From Streptomyces sp. G-G2 (lineage in GTDB: Bacteria; Actinomycetota; Actinomycetes; Streptomycetales; Streptomycetaceae), in contig NZ_JASISO010000017.1 in the NCBI RefSeq assembly GCF_030063135.1, forward strand, positions 62,001 through 126,000: a stretch of 64,000 bases of DNA, in the 5' to 3' direction. Shown here piece after piece: positions 41,525 to 50,119 of this stretch. The notes under the pieces were generated by a model that saw nothing but the letters and a program-made list of their open reading frames with translations, was not told where the DNA came from and made no database searches. Every line of letters begins with the position of its first letter. Positions within the stretch are counted from its first letter, which is position 1. The translations under genes and the position numbers were made by a program.

Positions 41525-42216
41525 CCACCCGCAGGAAGAAGAACCCCAGGTGGTACTTCTCGCTTCGCAGCCCGTACTCGTGGTTCGCGTACCGGGACCT
41601 CACCGAGAAGTACCCCGACGTCCTCGACCAGATCGAGTGGATCCCGTACTGGGAGCCCGACGAGAGGTCCACCCAGCTCCTCACCGAGGCCGGGGTCACC
41701 CTGCCGGTGATGCCGATGCACCGCTCCAAGAACTTCTACATCCTCCGCGACGCCCGTCGCTGGGCGCACGCCCGCGGCTGGCACGTGACCTGGCCGGTCG
41801 ACCGCGCCCCGCACTGGGAGGTCTCCCACCTGGCCTACCTCGCGGCGCGGGAGAAGGGCATGGGACGGCAGTTCGTCGACCTCGCCTACCGCGCGCGCTG
41901 GCACGAGGGCCGGGACCTCGCCGACCGGGAGACCATCGCGGCCATCGCCGGCGAGCTCGGCCTCGACCCCTCGATCGCCGACGCGGTCGAGGACCCGGAC
42001 CTGCGGAGCAAGGGCGTCGAGTGCCTGATCGCCGCCTACCACGACGACGCCTTCGGGGTGCCGTTCTTCATGCACGGGCGCGAGGCGTTCTGGGGCGCCG
42101 AGCGCGTGGGCGCGTTCGTCGCCGCCGTGCGCGGCTACGACTGGGACGGCGTCAGTGACGCGCCGTTCGCCGCGGCCCCCTTCACCGTCGCCCCCGACAG
42201 CGGCCCGCAGGCCTGA
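41521..42216 (+). CDS. DsbA/GST-kappa-family isomerase, putative polyene E/Z isomerase
   Basis: A 231-residue thioredoxin-fold protein of the 2-hydroxychromene-2-carboxylate isomerase family. The N-terminal strand and turn WYFSLRSPYSWFA has Ser residues where DsbA has CxxC, so it is not an oxidoreductase. The C-terminal FGVPFFMHGREAFWGAERV matches the family's cis-Pro loop (GVP) and end. In cinnamoyl and related polyene clusters, an isomerase of this family sits with the reducing type II PKS and is thought to set a Z double bond that permits 6-pi cyclisation to an aromatic ring. It is the last gene of the coupled polyketide run. Confidence 0.85.
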   Translation: MTTRRKKNPRWYFSLRSPYSWFAYRDLTEKYPDVLDQIEWIPYWEPDERSTQLLTEAGVTLPVMPMHRSKNFYILRDARRWAHARGWHVTWPVDRAPHWEVSHLAYLAAREKGMGRQFVDLAYRARWHEGRDLADRETIAAIAGELGLDPSIADAVEDPDLRSKGVECLIAAYHDDAFGVPFFMHGREAFWGAERVGAFVAAVRGYDWDGVSDAPFAAAPFTVAPDSGPQA

Positions 42217-42227
42217 CAGGAGAGACG

Positions 42228-45200
42228 ATGACGACCACCGGAACCCCCCAGCGGCTGATCCCGCGCTCGGTGCCGCCGACACGGACCCCGGACGGGGCGC
42301 CCGCGCCCACCGCATGGGCGGAGCTGACCGTCCCGGTCCCCGTCCGGCTCGCCGCGCGGGTCCGGCTGCTGGCCAGGCGCGCGGACGCCGACTGGGCCGC
42401 CGCGCCGCTCGCCGCGCACACCGTCGTACTGGCCGCCCTGAGCGGTGAGCGGACCGTCGTGAGCGGCTACGTCCCGCCGGCCGCCGCGGGCTCCGCCGCG
42501 GCCGCCCCGCGGCCCCTGACGCTGTCCCTCGGCGCCGGGACCCCGCGCGAACTGCTGGCCACCGCCGCCCAGGCGGCCGCCGCGCCCGCCGGAGGCGCCT
42601 TCGAGACCGTGCTGGACCTCGGCCACACCGACGGGGACCCCGCCGCGGCGGACCGGCACACCGTCCTGATCACCACCCTGCGGTACGGCCCCCAGGGCCC
42701 CTCCCTGCTGCTGCGCCACCGCACCGACGTCCTGGACGCCGAGGCGGCGGCCCGGATCGCCGGGTACTACGTCACCTCTCTGGAACAGCTGGTGGCCGCG
42801 CCCGGCGCCCCCGGCCGCGACCGGGGACTGCTCGGCGAAGCCGAGTACCGCCTGCAGATCCACGGACTCGGCGGAACGGCGCGGGAACTCCCCGACCGGC
42901 GGTTCCACGAGCTGTTCGAGGAGCAGGCCGCCGCCAGGCCCGCGGAGACCGCCGCCGTGCACGCCGGCCGGAGCTGGACGTACGCCGAACTCAACGCCCG
43001 GGCCAACCGGATCGCCCACGCCGTGCTCGCCAGGGAACTGGGCGCCGAAGCGGTGGTGGCCGTGGTCACCGAGCGCAACCTGGACTGGCTCGCGTCGGTC
43101 ATCGGCATCTTCAAGGCCGGAGCCGCCTACCTGCCCGTCGAGCCGCACGCCCCGGCCGACCGGATGGCCCGCACCCTGGTGCGGGCCGGCTGCCGCCTCG
43201 TCCTGACCGAGGAGGGCGGCCCCGGGCACCTGGAGCAGGCCGCGCCCGCGGAGCTGGAGCTCCTCGACGTCACCGACGCGTACGCGCAGGGGCACGGCGA
43301 GGACAACCCCGGCGTCCCCGTGGCGGCGGACCAGCTCGCCTACCTGTACTTCACGTCGGGTTCCACCGGCGAGCCCAAGGGCGCGATGTGCGAGCACGCC
43401 GGGTTCGTCAACCACCTGTACGCCAAGATCGACGACCAGGGCATCGGCGAGGGCCAGGTGGTGGCGCAGACCGCGCCGCAGTCCTTCGACATCTCGCTGT
43501 GGCAGCTGGTCGCGGCGCTCGTCGTGGGCGGCCGGACGCTGATCGTCGGACAGGACGCGATCCTCGACGTCGACCGCTACCTCGACACCATCGAGCAGGG
43601 CGAGGTCGCCGTGCTCCAGGCCGTCCCCTCCTACCTGGAGGTGGTGCTCACCCGCCTGGACGACGCCCCTCGTGAACTGGCCGCCCTGCGCTGCGTGTCG
43701 GTCACCGGCGAGGCGCTGAAGAAGGAACTCGCCGTCCGGTGGTTCGAGCGTTTCCCGCACATCGCCCTGATGAACGCCTACGGGCTGACCGAGACCTCGG
43801 ACGACACCAACCACGAGGTCATGACGTCGGTCCCGGTGTGGGACTCCGTACCGCTGGGGCGGGCGGTGGGCAACGTCACCGTCTACATCGTCGACGAGGA
43901 CCTGCGGCCCGTCCCCCTCGGCGCACCCGGCGAGATCGTCTTCTCCGGCGTGTGCGTGGGCCGCGGCTACGTCAACGACCCCGAGCGGACGGCGCAGGTC
44001 TTCGGCGAGGACCCGCACCGGCCCGGGCAGCGCCTGTACCGCTCGGGTGACTTCGGACGCTGGCTGCCCGGAGGCACCCTGGAGTTCCTCGGCCGCCGCG
44101 ACGCCCAGATCAAGATCCGGGGCTTCCGGATCGAGATCGGCGAGATCGAGAACCAGCTGCTGAAGCTGCCGGGGGTCCGCGACGGCGCGGTCGTCGTCGT
44201 CGCCACCCCCGACGGGAGCCGCCACCTGGTCGGCTTCCAGAGCGGCTCGGACGAGGACCCGGACACCCTGCGCCTGCGCCTGAAGGAGACCCTGCCCGTC
44301 TACATGGTGCCCGGCAGGCTGGAGTGCCTGGACGCCCTGCCGCTCACCCCCAACGGCAAGACCGACAAGCGCGCCCTGAGCGTCCTGGCCGCGGAACTGG
44401 TGACGGGGGAGGACGAGCGGGCCCACGAGGAACTCGTCACCGACACCGAACGCGAGCTCGCCCGGGCCTGGTCGGCGGTGCTGAAGGTGCCCGTCGGAAA
44501 GCTCGGGCGCGGCGACAGCTTCTTCGACCGGGGCGGCACCTCGCTCTCGGGCGTGCGCCTGGTCGTCCGCATGGAGCGCGCGTTCACGCTCAAGGACCTG
44601 ATGCTGCACCCGACGCTCGGCGCGCTCGCCGCACTGATCGACTCCGGGGCCGCGGGGACCGCCGCTTCCCCCGGCGCGGACTCCGGGTCCGCCGCGCCCG
44701 GCGCGCACTCCGCCCCGGCCACCGCCCCGGCCACCACCGCGGCCGCGGCGGCCACCGCCGACGCACGGGCCGTCCCGTACGAGGTGACCCGCACCGAAGG
44801 CCGCCCCGCCGTGCTGACCCTCGACGGCCCGGCCCCCGCCGATCCGGCGGCCTGGGCCGCCGCGCACCGCGCCCGGCTGCGGGCCACCGTCGCCGAGCAC
44901 GGGGCGCTGCTGGTGCGGGGCCTCGGCCTGGCGGACGCCCGGGCCGTGGCCGCGGTGAGCCGGGAGGTCCTGCACGAGGTCATGACCGAGCGGGAGGGCT
45001 TCGCCGTCCGGCGACGGCTCGCCGACGGTGTCTACTCCTCCTCGGAGTGGCCCGCCGACCAGCCCATGTGCATGCACCACGAGCTGAGTTACGCGCGAGA
45101 GGTCCCCGGCACACTGCTCTTCGCCTGCCTCACCGCACCCGACTCCGGCGGCATCACCGGCGTCGCCGACTCGGCGGACGTACTGGAGGCCCTCCCGGCC

Positions 45201-45737
45201 GGCCTGGTCAGCCGTTTCGAGACGCAGGGGTGGCGGCTCGACCGCAACTACACCGATACCGTCGGCGTCAGCCTCGCGGACGCCTTCGGCACCGCCGACC
45301 GCGCGGCCGTCGAGGCGTACTGCGCGCGGCGCGGCATCACGTCCTCCTGGCAGCAGGGCGGCGACCTGCGCACCAGCCAGCGCGCCGCCGCCGTGCTGAC
45401 CCACCCCCTCACCGGGCGCCGCGGCTGGTTCAACCAGATCGCCTTCCTCAACGAGTGGACGCTCGACCCGCTGATCAGGGAGTACCTGACGTTCGAGTTC
45501 GGCGACGACGGGCTGCCGTTCAACAGCACGTACGGCTCTGGAGCGCACCTCGACGAGGACACGGTGCTCGCGATCAACGCGGTGTACGAGAAGCACACGC
45601 TGCGCGAGCCGTGGCGCGCCGGAGACCTGCTGATCGTGGACAACCTCCGCATGGCGCACAGCCGGGAACCGTACGAGGGGAACCGGGAGATCGCGGTCGT
45701 CCTCGGCGACCCGGTCACCCTCCCGAACCACCCGTAG
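42228..45737 (+). CDS. Stand-alone A-T didomain fused to Fe(II)/2-oxoglutarate (SyrP/TauD-type) oxygenase
   Basis: A 1169-residue protein with a CAGGAGAGA ribosome binding site. Residues 1-215 look like a C-domain remnant without HHxxxDG. The A domain (about 225-720) has YFTSGSTGEPKG and AYGLTETSDDTNHE; pocket residues by eye DIWQSTADDK. The paired Asp suggests a basic side chain, and from memory it resembles 2,4-diaminobutyrate codes, so Dap is a plausible substrate. The T domain has GGTSL (S772). The oxygenase domain (about 850-1169) has the HxE metal motif in MHHELSYA (H950, E952), the distal His in RMAHSRE (H1144) and SyrP-like PGTLLFACLTAPDSGG. It would activate an amino acid, oxidise it while tethered, then pass it on. 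It stands directly before the Dap genes and is the best candidate to fill the two A-less NRPS modules. Confidence 0.92.
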   Translation: MTTTGTPQRLIPRSVPPTRTPDGAPAPTAWAELTVPVPVRLAARVRLLARRADADWAAAPLAAHTVVLAALSGERTVVSGYVPPAAAGSAAAAPRPLTLSLGAGTPRELLATAAQAAAAPAGGAFETVLDLGHTDGDPAAADRHTVLITTLRYGPQGPSLLLRHRTDVLDAEAAARIAGYYVTSLEQLVAAPGAPGRDRGLLGEAEYRLQIHGLGGTARELPDRRFHELFEEQAAARPAETAAVHAGRSWTYAELNARANRIAHAVLARELGAEAVVAVVTERNLDWLASVIGIFKAGAAYLPVEPHAPADRMARTLVRAGCRLVLTEEGGPGHLEQAAPAELELLDVTDAYAQGHGEDNPGVPVAADQLAYLYFTSGSTGEPKGAMCEHAGFVNHLYAKIDDQGIGEGQVVAQTAPQSFDISLWQLVAALVVGGRTLIVGQDAILDVDRYLDTIEQGEVAVLQAVPSYLEVVLTRLDDAPRELAALRCVSVTGEALKKELAVRWFERFPHIALMNAYGLTETSDDTNHEVMTSVPVWDSVPLGRAVGNVTVYIVDEDLRPVPLGAPGEIVFSGVCVGRGYVNDPERTAQVFGEDPHRPGQRLYRSGDFGRWLPGGTLEFLGRRDAQIKIRGFRIEIGEIENQLLKLPGVRDGAVVVVATPDGSRHLVGFQSGSDEDPDTLRLRLKETLPVYMVPGRLECLDALPLTPNGKTDKRALSVLAAELVTGEDERAHEELVTDTERELARAWSAVLKVPVGKLGRGDSFFDRGGTSLSGVRLVVRMERAFTLKDLMLHPTLGALAALIDSGAAGTAASPGADSGSAAPGAHSAPATAPATTAAAAATADARAVPYEVTRTEGRPAVLTLDGPAPADPAAWAAAHRARLRATVAEHGALLVRGLGLADARAVAAVSREVLHEVMTEREGFAVRRRLADGVYSSSEWPADQPMCMHHELSYAREVPGTLLFACLTAPDSGGITGVADSADVLEALPAGLVSRFETQGWRLDRNYTDTVGVSLADAFGTADRAAVEAYCARRGITSSWQQGGDLRTSQRAAAVLTHPLTGRRGWFNQIAFLNEWTLDPLIREYLTFEFGDDGLPFNSTYGSGAHLDEDTVLAINAVYEKHTLREPWRAGDLLIVDNLRMAHSREPYEGNREIAVVLGDPVTLPNHP

Positions 45738-45761
45738 CACACCGCCGCACCGGCGGATCCG

Positions 45762-45789
45762 AGGCCGGGCGCCCCGCGGCGCCCGGCCT
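45762..45789 (+). terminator. 12-bp perfect hairpin between oxygenase and sbnB-like genes
   Basis: AGGCCGGGCGCC and GGCGCCCGGCCT flank a CCGC loop, 24 bases after the stop codon. It may be a terminator or attenuator that lowers readthrough into the Dap genes, or an mRNA-stabilising structure. Confidence 0.55.
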
Positions 45790-45818
45790 GCCACTCGCCA
45801 ATCCCCTGGATGGAAGCC

Positions 45819-46856
45819 ATGTCCCGTCAGTCGCTCGTGCCGCCCTTCGCCGTCATCACCGGCGCACAGGTGGCCGAGGTGCTCACCGGCAGCGAGAAGC
45901 AGGTCGTGGACCTGACCGAAGAGATCTACCGGCTCCACGGCAGGGGCGAATCGGTCAACCCGCCCTCGTACTTCCTGCGGTTCCCCGACCGGCCCAGCTC
46001 CCGCATCATCGCCCTGCCCGCGTCGGTGGGCGGGGACCGGCCGACCGACGGCCTGAAGTGGATCTCCAGCTTCCCGGAGAACGTCGCGGCCGGCATTCCG
46101 CGCGCCTCCGCCGTGCTGATCCTCAACGACCACGCCACCGGCTACCCGTTCGCCTGCCTGGAGAGCTCGATCATCAGCGCCTCCAGGACCGCGGCCTCGG
46201 CGGCCCTCGCCGCCGACCGGCTCAGCAGGGGCCAGCGCCCCCGCCGGATCGGCTTCATAGGCACCGGCCTGATCGCCCGCTACATCCACCACTACCTGGA
46301 GGCGACCGGCTGGACCTTCGACGCGCTCGGCGTCCACGACCTGTCGGACCAGCACGCCGAAGCGTTCGCCGGCTACCTCGGCGGCCGCCCCGGCGCCGCG
46401 CCCGTCGTCGTGCACCCCACCGCCGAGGAGCTGATCAAGGAGAGCGACCTGGTCGTCTTCGCCACGGTCGCCGGCAGCCCGCACGTCCACGACCCGTCCT
46501 GGTTCGCCCACAACCCGCTGGTGCTCAACGTGTCCCTGCGGGACCTGGCCCCCGAGATCCTGCTGTCCGCCACGAACATCGTCGACGACATCGAGCACTG
46601 CCTGAAGGCGGACACCTCCCCGCACCTGGCCGAACAGCTCACCAACAGCCGTGAGTTCCTCGACGGCACCCTCTTCGACGTCCTGGAAGGCAGGGTCGAG
46701 CTCCCCGCCGACCGCCCGGTGATCTTCTCCCCCTTCGGCCTCGGCGTACTCGACATCGCCCTCGGCCGCTACGTGCACGACCAGCTGCGGGACGCGGGCG
46801 GGCTCGGCGTCATCGACGGCTTCTTCCACGAGCTCGACCGCTACGGCCGCAACTAG
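45819..46856 (+). CDS. sbnB: N-(2-amino-2-carboxyethyl)-L-glutamate dehydrogenase, SbnB-like (Dap synthesis)
   Basis: About 345 residues, ornithine-cyclodeaminase/mu-crystallin superfamily. The start is taken as ATG 45819, with GGATGG as Shine-Dalgarno; ATG 45810 in the same frame is possible. Features: NPPSYFLRFPD and LKWISSFPEN substrate-site segments, NAD-binding RIGFIGTGLIARYIHHYL near residue 145, and a C-terminal FSPFGLGVLDIALGRYV. SbnB oxidatively splits N-(2-amino-2-carboxyethyl)-L-glutamate into 2-oxoglutarate and L-2,3-diaminopropionate. The SbnA-like partner follows 32 bases later. Dap is thus made as a building block for the peptide. Confidence 0.9.
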   Translation: MSRQSLVPPFAVITGAQVAEVLTGSEKQVVDLTEEIYRLHGRGESVNPPSYFLRFPDRPSSRIIALPASVGGDRPTDGLKWISSFPENVAAGIPRASAVLILNDHATGYPFACLESSIISASRTAASAALAADRLSRGQRPRRIGFIGTGLIARYIHHYLEATGWTFDALGVHDLSDQHAEAFAGYLGGRPGAAPVVVHPTAEELIKESDLVVFATVAGSPHVHDPSWFAHNPLVLNVSLRDLAPEILLSATNIVDDIEHCLKADTSPHLAEQLTNSREFLDGTLFDVLEGRVELPADRPVIFSPFGLGVLDIALGRYVHDQLRDAGGLGVIDGFFHELDRYGRN

Positions 46857-46888
46857 GCGGCGCCGCCCGAACGGAACCCGGTGATGAA

Positions 46889-47911
46889 GTGACGGTCATA
46901 TCAGCCCCGTACGAGATCAACGTCGACGACGTCTTCGTGGATCTGCAGTCCGTCTTCGACGTACCCCTCTTCCTCAAGTACGAGGGACTCAACCTCGCCG
47001 GCTCGGTCAAGCTGAAGGCCGCCCTGGAGATGGTGCTCGCCGCCGAACGCGACGGGACCCTGACCCCGGGGGACGTGCTCGTCGAATCCTCGTCGGGCAA
47101 TCTCGGCATCGCCCTGAGCATGATCGCCGCCAATCGGGGATACGGCTTCGTCTGTGTCACCGACTCCCGCTGCAACCCGGCGAGCCGCCGGCTCATGGAG
47201 TCCTTCGGCGCCCGTGTCCTGGTCATCTCGCGCCCCGACAAGGAACGCGGCCTGCTGGGCGCCCGGATCGACTACGTGCAGCGGCTCGTCGACTTCGACC
47301 CCAACTACGTCTGGCTCAACCAGTACGTGAACCCGAACAACTGGCTGGCGCACTACCGGACCACGGCCCCCGCCGTCGCCGCCCAGTTCCCCGAGCTCGA
47401 CGTGCTCTTCGTCGGGGCCGGCACCACCGGCACCCTGATGGGCTGTGCCCGCTGGTTCCGCGAGCAGCGGCGTCCCGTACGGATCGTGGCCGTCGACAGC
47501 ATCGGCTCCGTGACCTTCGGCGGACCGGCGCTCCCGCGGCACATCCCGGGCCTCGGGGCGGGCGTACGGCCGATGCTGCTGAACGACGACCTCGTCGACG
47601 AGGTCGTGATGGTGCCCGAGCGGGACACTTTGGAGAGCTGCCACGCCATGGCCCGGCAGGGGTTCCTGTTCGGCGGCTCCACCGGGACCGTCGTGAGCGG
47701 CGCCCTGCGCTGGCTCGCCGGACGGCCGCGGGGCGAGCGGCTCACCGCGGTCGCGCTCTCCCCCGACCAGGGAGACCGCTACCTGGACACGCTCTACGAC
47801 CCCGGCTGGGTGGAGCAGCACTTCGGCGCCCCCCAGACGTGGGACGCGGTGGCGCCGACCACCGCCGCCACCGCCGCCGAGCCGCCGCGGCTCGTCACGA
47901 GCGTCGGCTGA
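46889..47911 (+). CDS. sbnA: N-(2-amino-2-carboxyethyl)-L-glutamate synthase, SbnA-like (PLP enzyme)
   Basis: A 340-residue PLP-dependent beta-replacement enzyme of the cysteine-synthase family, GTG start. The PLP lysine is in LNLAGSVKLKAA (K41). SSSGNLGIALS is the substrate Asn loop, VGAGTTGTLMGC the phosphate-binding loop, and FLFGGSTGTV a cofactor-site segment. SbnA replaces the phosphate of O-phospho-L-serine with the amino group of L-glutamate. Together with the upstream SbnB-like enzyme it gives Dap. The downstream SerA-like gene supplies the phosphoserine precursor. Confidence 0.92.
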   Translation: MTVISAPYEINVDDVFVDLQSVFDVPLFLKYEGLNLAGSVKLKAALEMVLAAERDGTLTPGDVLVESSSGNLGIALSMIAANRGYGFVCVTDSRCNPASRRLMESFGARVLVISRPDKERGLLGARIDYVQRLVDFDPNYVWLNQYVNPNNWLAHYRTTAPAVAAQFPELDVLFVGAGTTGTLMGCARWFREQRRPVRIVAVDSIGSVTFGGPALPRHIPGLGAGVRPMLLNDDLVDEVVMVPERDTLESCHAMARQGFLFGGSTGTVVSGALRWLAGRPRGERLTAVALSPDQGDRYLDTLYDPGWVEQHFGAPQTWDAVAPTTAATAAEPPRLVTSVG

Positions 47912-47954
47912 ACCCCACATCCGGCAACGCCCCCGCGAGAACAGGAAGCGCGCC

Positions 47955-49619
47955 ATGAAAAGGCCAGTCGTACTGATAGCCGAGGAACTCTCTCCCGCCA
48001 CCGTCGAGGCCCTGGGTCCGGACTTCGAGATCCGGCACTGCGCGGGCGCCGACCGGGCCGAGCTGCTGGCAGCGCTGCCCGCGGCCGACGCGGTACTCGT
48101 ACGCAGTGCCACCCGCATGGACGCGGAGGCCATCGCGGCGGGCACCCGGCTCAAGGTGATCGGCCGGGCCGGAGTCGGCCTGGACAACGTGGACGTGGCC
48201 GCCGCCTCCCGGGCGGGCGTCATGGTGGTCAACGCGCCCACCTCCAACATCGTCAGCGCCGCCGAGCTGACCGTCGGCCTGCTGCTCGCCGTGGCCAGGA
48301 ACATCCCACAGGCCGACGCGGCGCTCAAGGACGGCCACTGGCAGCGCAGCCGGTTCACCGGGGTCGAGCTCTCGGGCAAGACGCTCGGCATCGTCGGCCT
48401 CGGCCGGATCGGCACGCTGGTGGCCCGCCGGATGGCGGCCTTCGGCATGCGGCTGCTCGCCTACGACCCGTACGTGCAGCCGGGATACGCCGACGCGGCC
48501 GGAGTGCGCGTCGTCGGCCTCGACGAGCTGCTCGCCGCATCGGACTTCCTGACGGTCCATCTGCCCAAGACGCCCGAGACCACCGGCCTCATCGGCTTCG
48601 AGGCGCTGCAGCGGGTCAAGCCGGGGATCCGGATCGTCAACGCGGCCCGCGGCGGGATCGTCGACGAGGCCGAGCTGTACGCCGCGCTCAAGGAGGGCCG
48701 GGTCGCGGGCGCCGCTGTCGACGTCTTCTCCGTCGAACCCTGCACCGACTCCCCGCTGTTCGACCTGGACACCGTGGTCGTCACCCCGCACCTGGGCGCC
48801 GGTACCGCCGAGGCCCAGGAACGCGCCGGGGCCGCCGTCGCCGGATCCGTACGCCAGGCCCTCTCGGGACGCTTCGTCCCGGAGGCGGTCAACGTGCGGA
48901 TGGGCGTGGTCGACGACGACCTCGACCCGTGGCTGACGCTCACCGAACGGCTCAGCCGGCTGTTCACCGCCACCGCCGGCGGTCTGCCCGGGCAGCTCCA
49001 GGTGCAGGTCTCCGGCGAGATCTGCCGTCACGACACCGCCGCGCTGGCGCTGGCCGCGCTCAAGGGCGCGCTCGGCGCGGTGGTCGAAGGGGGAGTCTCC
49101 TACGTCAACGCCCCGCTGATCGCCCAGGAGCGGGGTCTGTGCGCCGACGTGAGCACGGGCACCGGCAGCGCCGGCACCGGCACCGACAGCACGGGCACCG
49201 GCAGCACCGGCCCCCTGCACCGCAGCCTCGTCGCCGTCGAGGGAACGCTGCCCTCCGGCGAGCGGGTATCGGTCCGCGGCACCCTGAGCGGCCCGAGGTC
49301 CGGCGAACGGCTGGTCCAGATCAACGGGTTCGAGGTGGACCTCGCGCTCAGCGGGGACATCGCGTTCTTCCGCGCCCCCGACCGGCCCGGGGTGATCGCG
49401 GGGGTCGCGGAGGTCCTCGGCCGCGCGGGCATCCCCGTCGAGACCCTCCAGGTCGCCCGGGACCCCTCCGGCACCGGCGAGGTCCTGGTCGCGGTCGGTC
49501 AGGGTGCGCCCGGCCGGGATGCCCAGCGGCTGGGCGGACCGGCCGCCCAGGACTTCCTGGACGACGCCGCCGCCAGGATCGACGCCACCCGGAACTGGTC
49601 GATGGAGCACACGGCGTGA
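47955..49619 (+). CDS. serA: D-3-phosphoglycerate dehydrogenase, pathway copy (SerA-like)
   Basis: A 554-residue long-form SerA with AGGAAG ribosome binding site. N-terminal substrate and NAD domains: VRSATRMDAEAI, GRAGVGLDNVD, GIVGLGRIG (about 145-153), NAARGGIVDE with the catalytic Arg, and HLGAGTAEAQE with the catalytic His. The regulatory half contains the ASB domain and a C-terminal ACT domain (FFRAPDRPGVIAGVAEVL). A Gly/Thr/Ser repeat of GTGS type (about residues 397-416) interrupts the ASB region. The repeat is unusual and may mark relaxed serine feedback. It raises flux to 3-phosphohydroxypyruvate and phosphoserine for SbnA. The next gene overlaps by GTGA. Confidence 0.93.
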   Translation: MKRPVVLIAEELSPATVEALGPDFEIRHCAGADRAELLAALPAADAVLVRSATRMDAEAIAAGTRLKVIGRAGVGLDNVDVAAASRAGVMVVNAPTSNIVSAAELTVGLLLAVARNIPQADAALKDGHWQRSRFTGVELSGKTLGIVGLGRIGTLVARRMAAFGMRLLAYDPYVQPGYADAAGVRVVGLDELLAASDFLTVHLPKTPETTGLIGFEALQRVKPGIRIVNAARGGIVDEAELYAALKEGRVAGAAVDVFSVEPCTDSPLFDLDTVVVTPHLGAGTAEAQERAGAAVAGSVRQALSGRFVPEAVNVRMGVVDDDLDPWLTLTERLSRLFTATAGGLPGQLQVQVSGEICRHDTAALALAALKGALGAVVEGGVSYVNAPLIAQERGLCADVSTGTGSAGTGTDSTGTGSTGPLHRSLVAVEGTLPSGERVSVRGTLSGPRSGERLVQINGFEVDLALSGDIAFFRAPDRPGVIAGVAEVLGRAGIPVETLQVARDPSGTGEVLVAVGQGAPGRDAQRLGGPAAQDFLDDAAARIDATRNWSMEHTA

Positions 49620-50119
49620 GTACACATGACTGGCTGATGGGCCAACTCGTGCGCAGCGAGGCCCGCTTCCGGGTCATCGACCACGCCCCGGAAGGCCGCA
49701 CGGAGCCCGCCAGCCTGCTGCGCCGTCACGCCCTGGCGCAGGCGGCCAAATGCCTGGTGGTGCGCGTCGCGCTGACCCGCCGCACCCGGCGGTACGTCCT
49801 GGCCGTCGTACCGGGGGACCGCAAGGTCGACCTCGACGGGATCAGGGACATGTACAGCGGCAAGGAGGCGTCGTTCGCGGCCCGCGACGTGGCCGAACGG
49901 CTGGCGGGCAGCGTCAGCGGCTCGGTCATGCCCTTCGCCCGGGACCCCGAGCTGGACCTCGTGGTCGACCCCGACCTGCTCGTGCACGACGAGATCTTCT
50001 TCAACGCGGCCCGGCTCGACCGGTCGGTGGCCCTCGCCACGGCCGACTACCTCGCGCTGGCCCGACCCCGGGTGGAGTCGATCGCGCAACACCCCCTGGC
50101 CCAGAGGATGACAGGATGA
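49616..50119 (+). CDS. YbaK/ProX-type aminoacyl-tRNA editing domain protein
   Basis: A 167-residue stand-alone editing domain from GTG 49616, coupled to serA by GTGA overlap. It has the expected HAPEGRTEPASLLRRHALAQAAKCLVVRV opening and the later EASFAARDVAERLAGSVSGSVMPFA and VHDEIFFNAARLDRSVAL segments of the YbaK/INS superfamily (the usual catalytic Lys is in AAKCLVV). Such proteins hydrolyse mischarged aminoacyl-tRNAs. In a Dap-producing operon its likely job is to protect translation from tRNAs charged with Dap or another pathway amino acid. This function is inferred from context. Confidence 0.85.
   Translation: MSTHDWLMGQLVRSEARFRVIDHAPEGRTEPASLLRRHALAQAAKCLVVRVALTRRTRRYVLAVVPGDRKVDLDGIRDMYSGKEASFAARDVAERLAGSVSGSVMPFARDPELDLVVDPDLLVHDEIFFNAARLDRSVALATADYLALARPRVESIAQHPLAQRMTG

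Noticed and set aside
42135..46829. A 1,564-residue minus-strand open frame opposite the A-T-oxygenase gene
   Set aside because: It is an antisense shadow with Gly/Val/Arg/His-rich sequence and no recognisable domain.
49150..49222. GTGS-coding repeats in SerA as a mobile or CRISPR-like array
   Set aside because: They are short in-frame codon repeats within a protein linker, without spacers or inverted ends.
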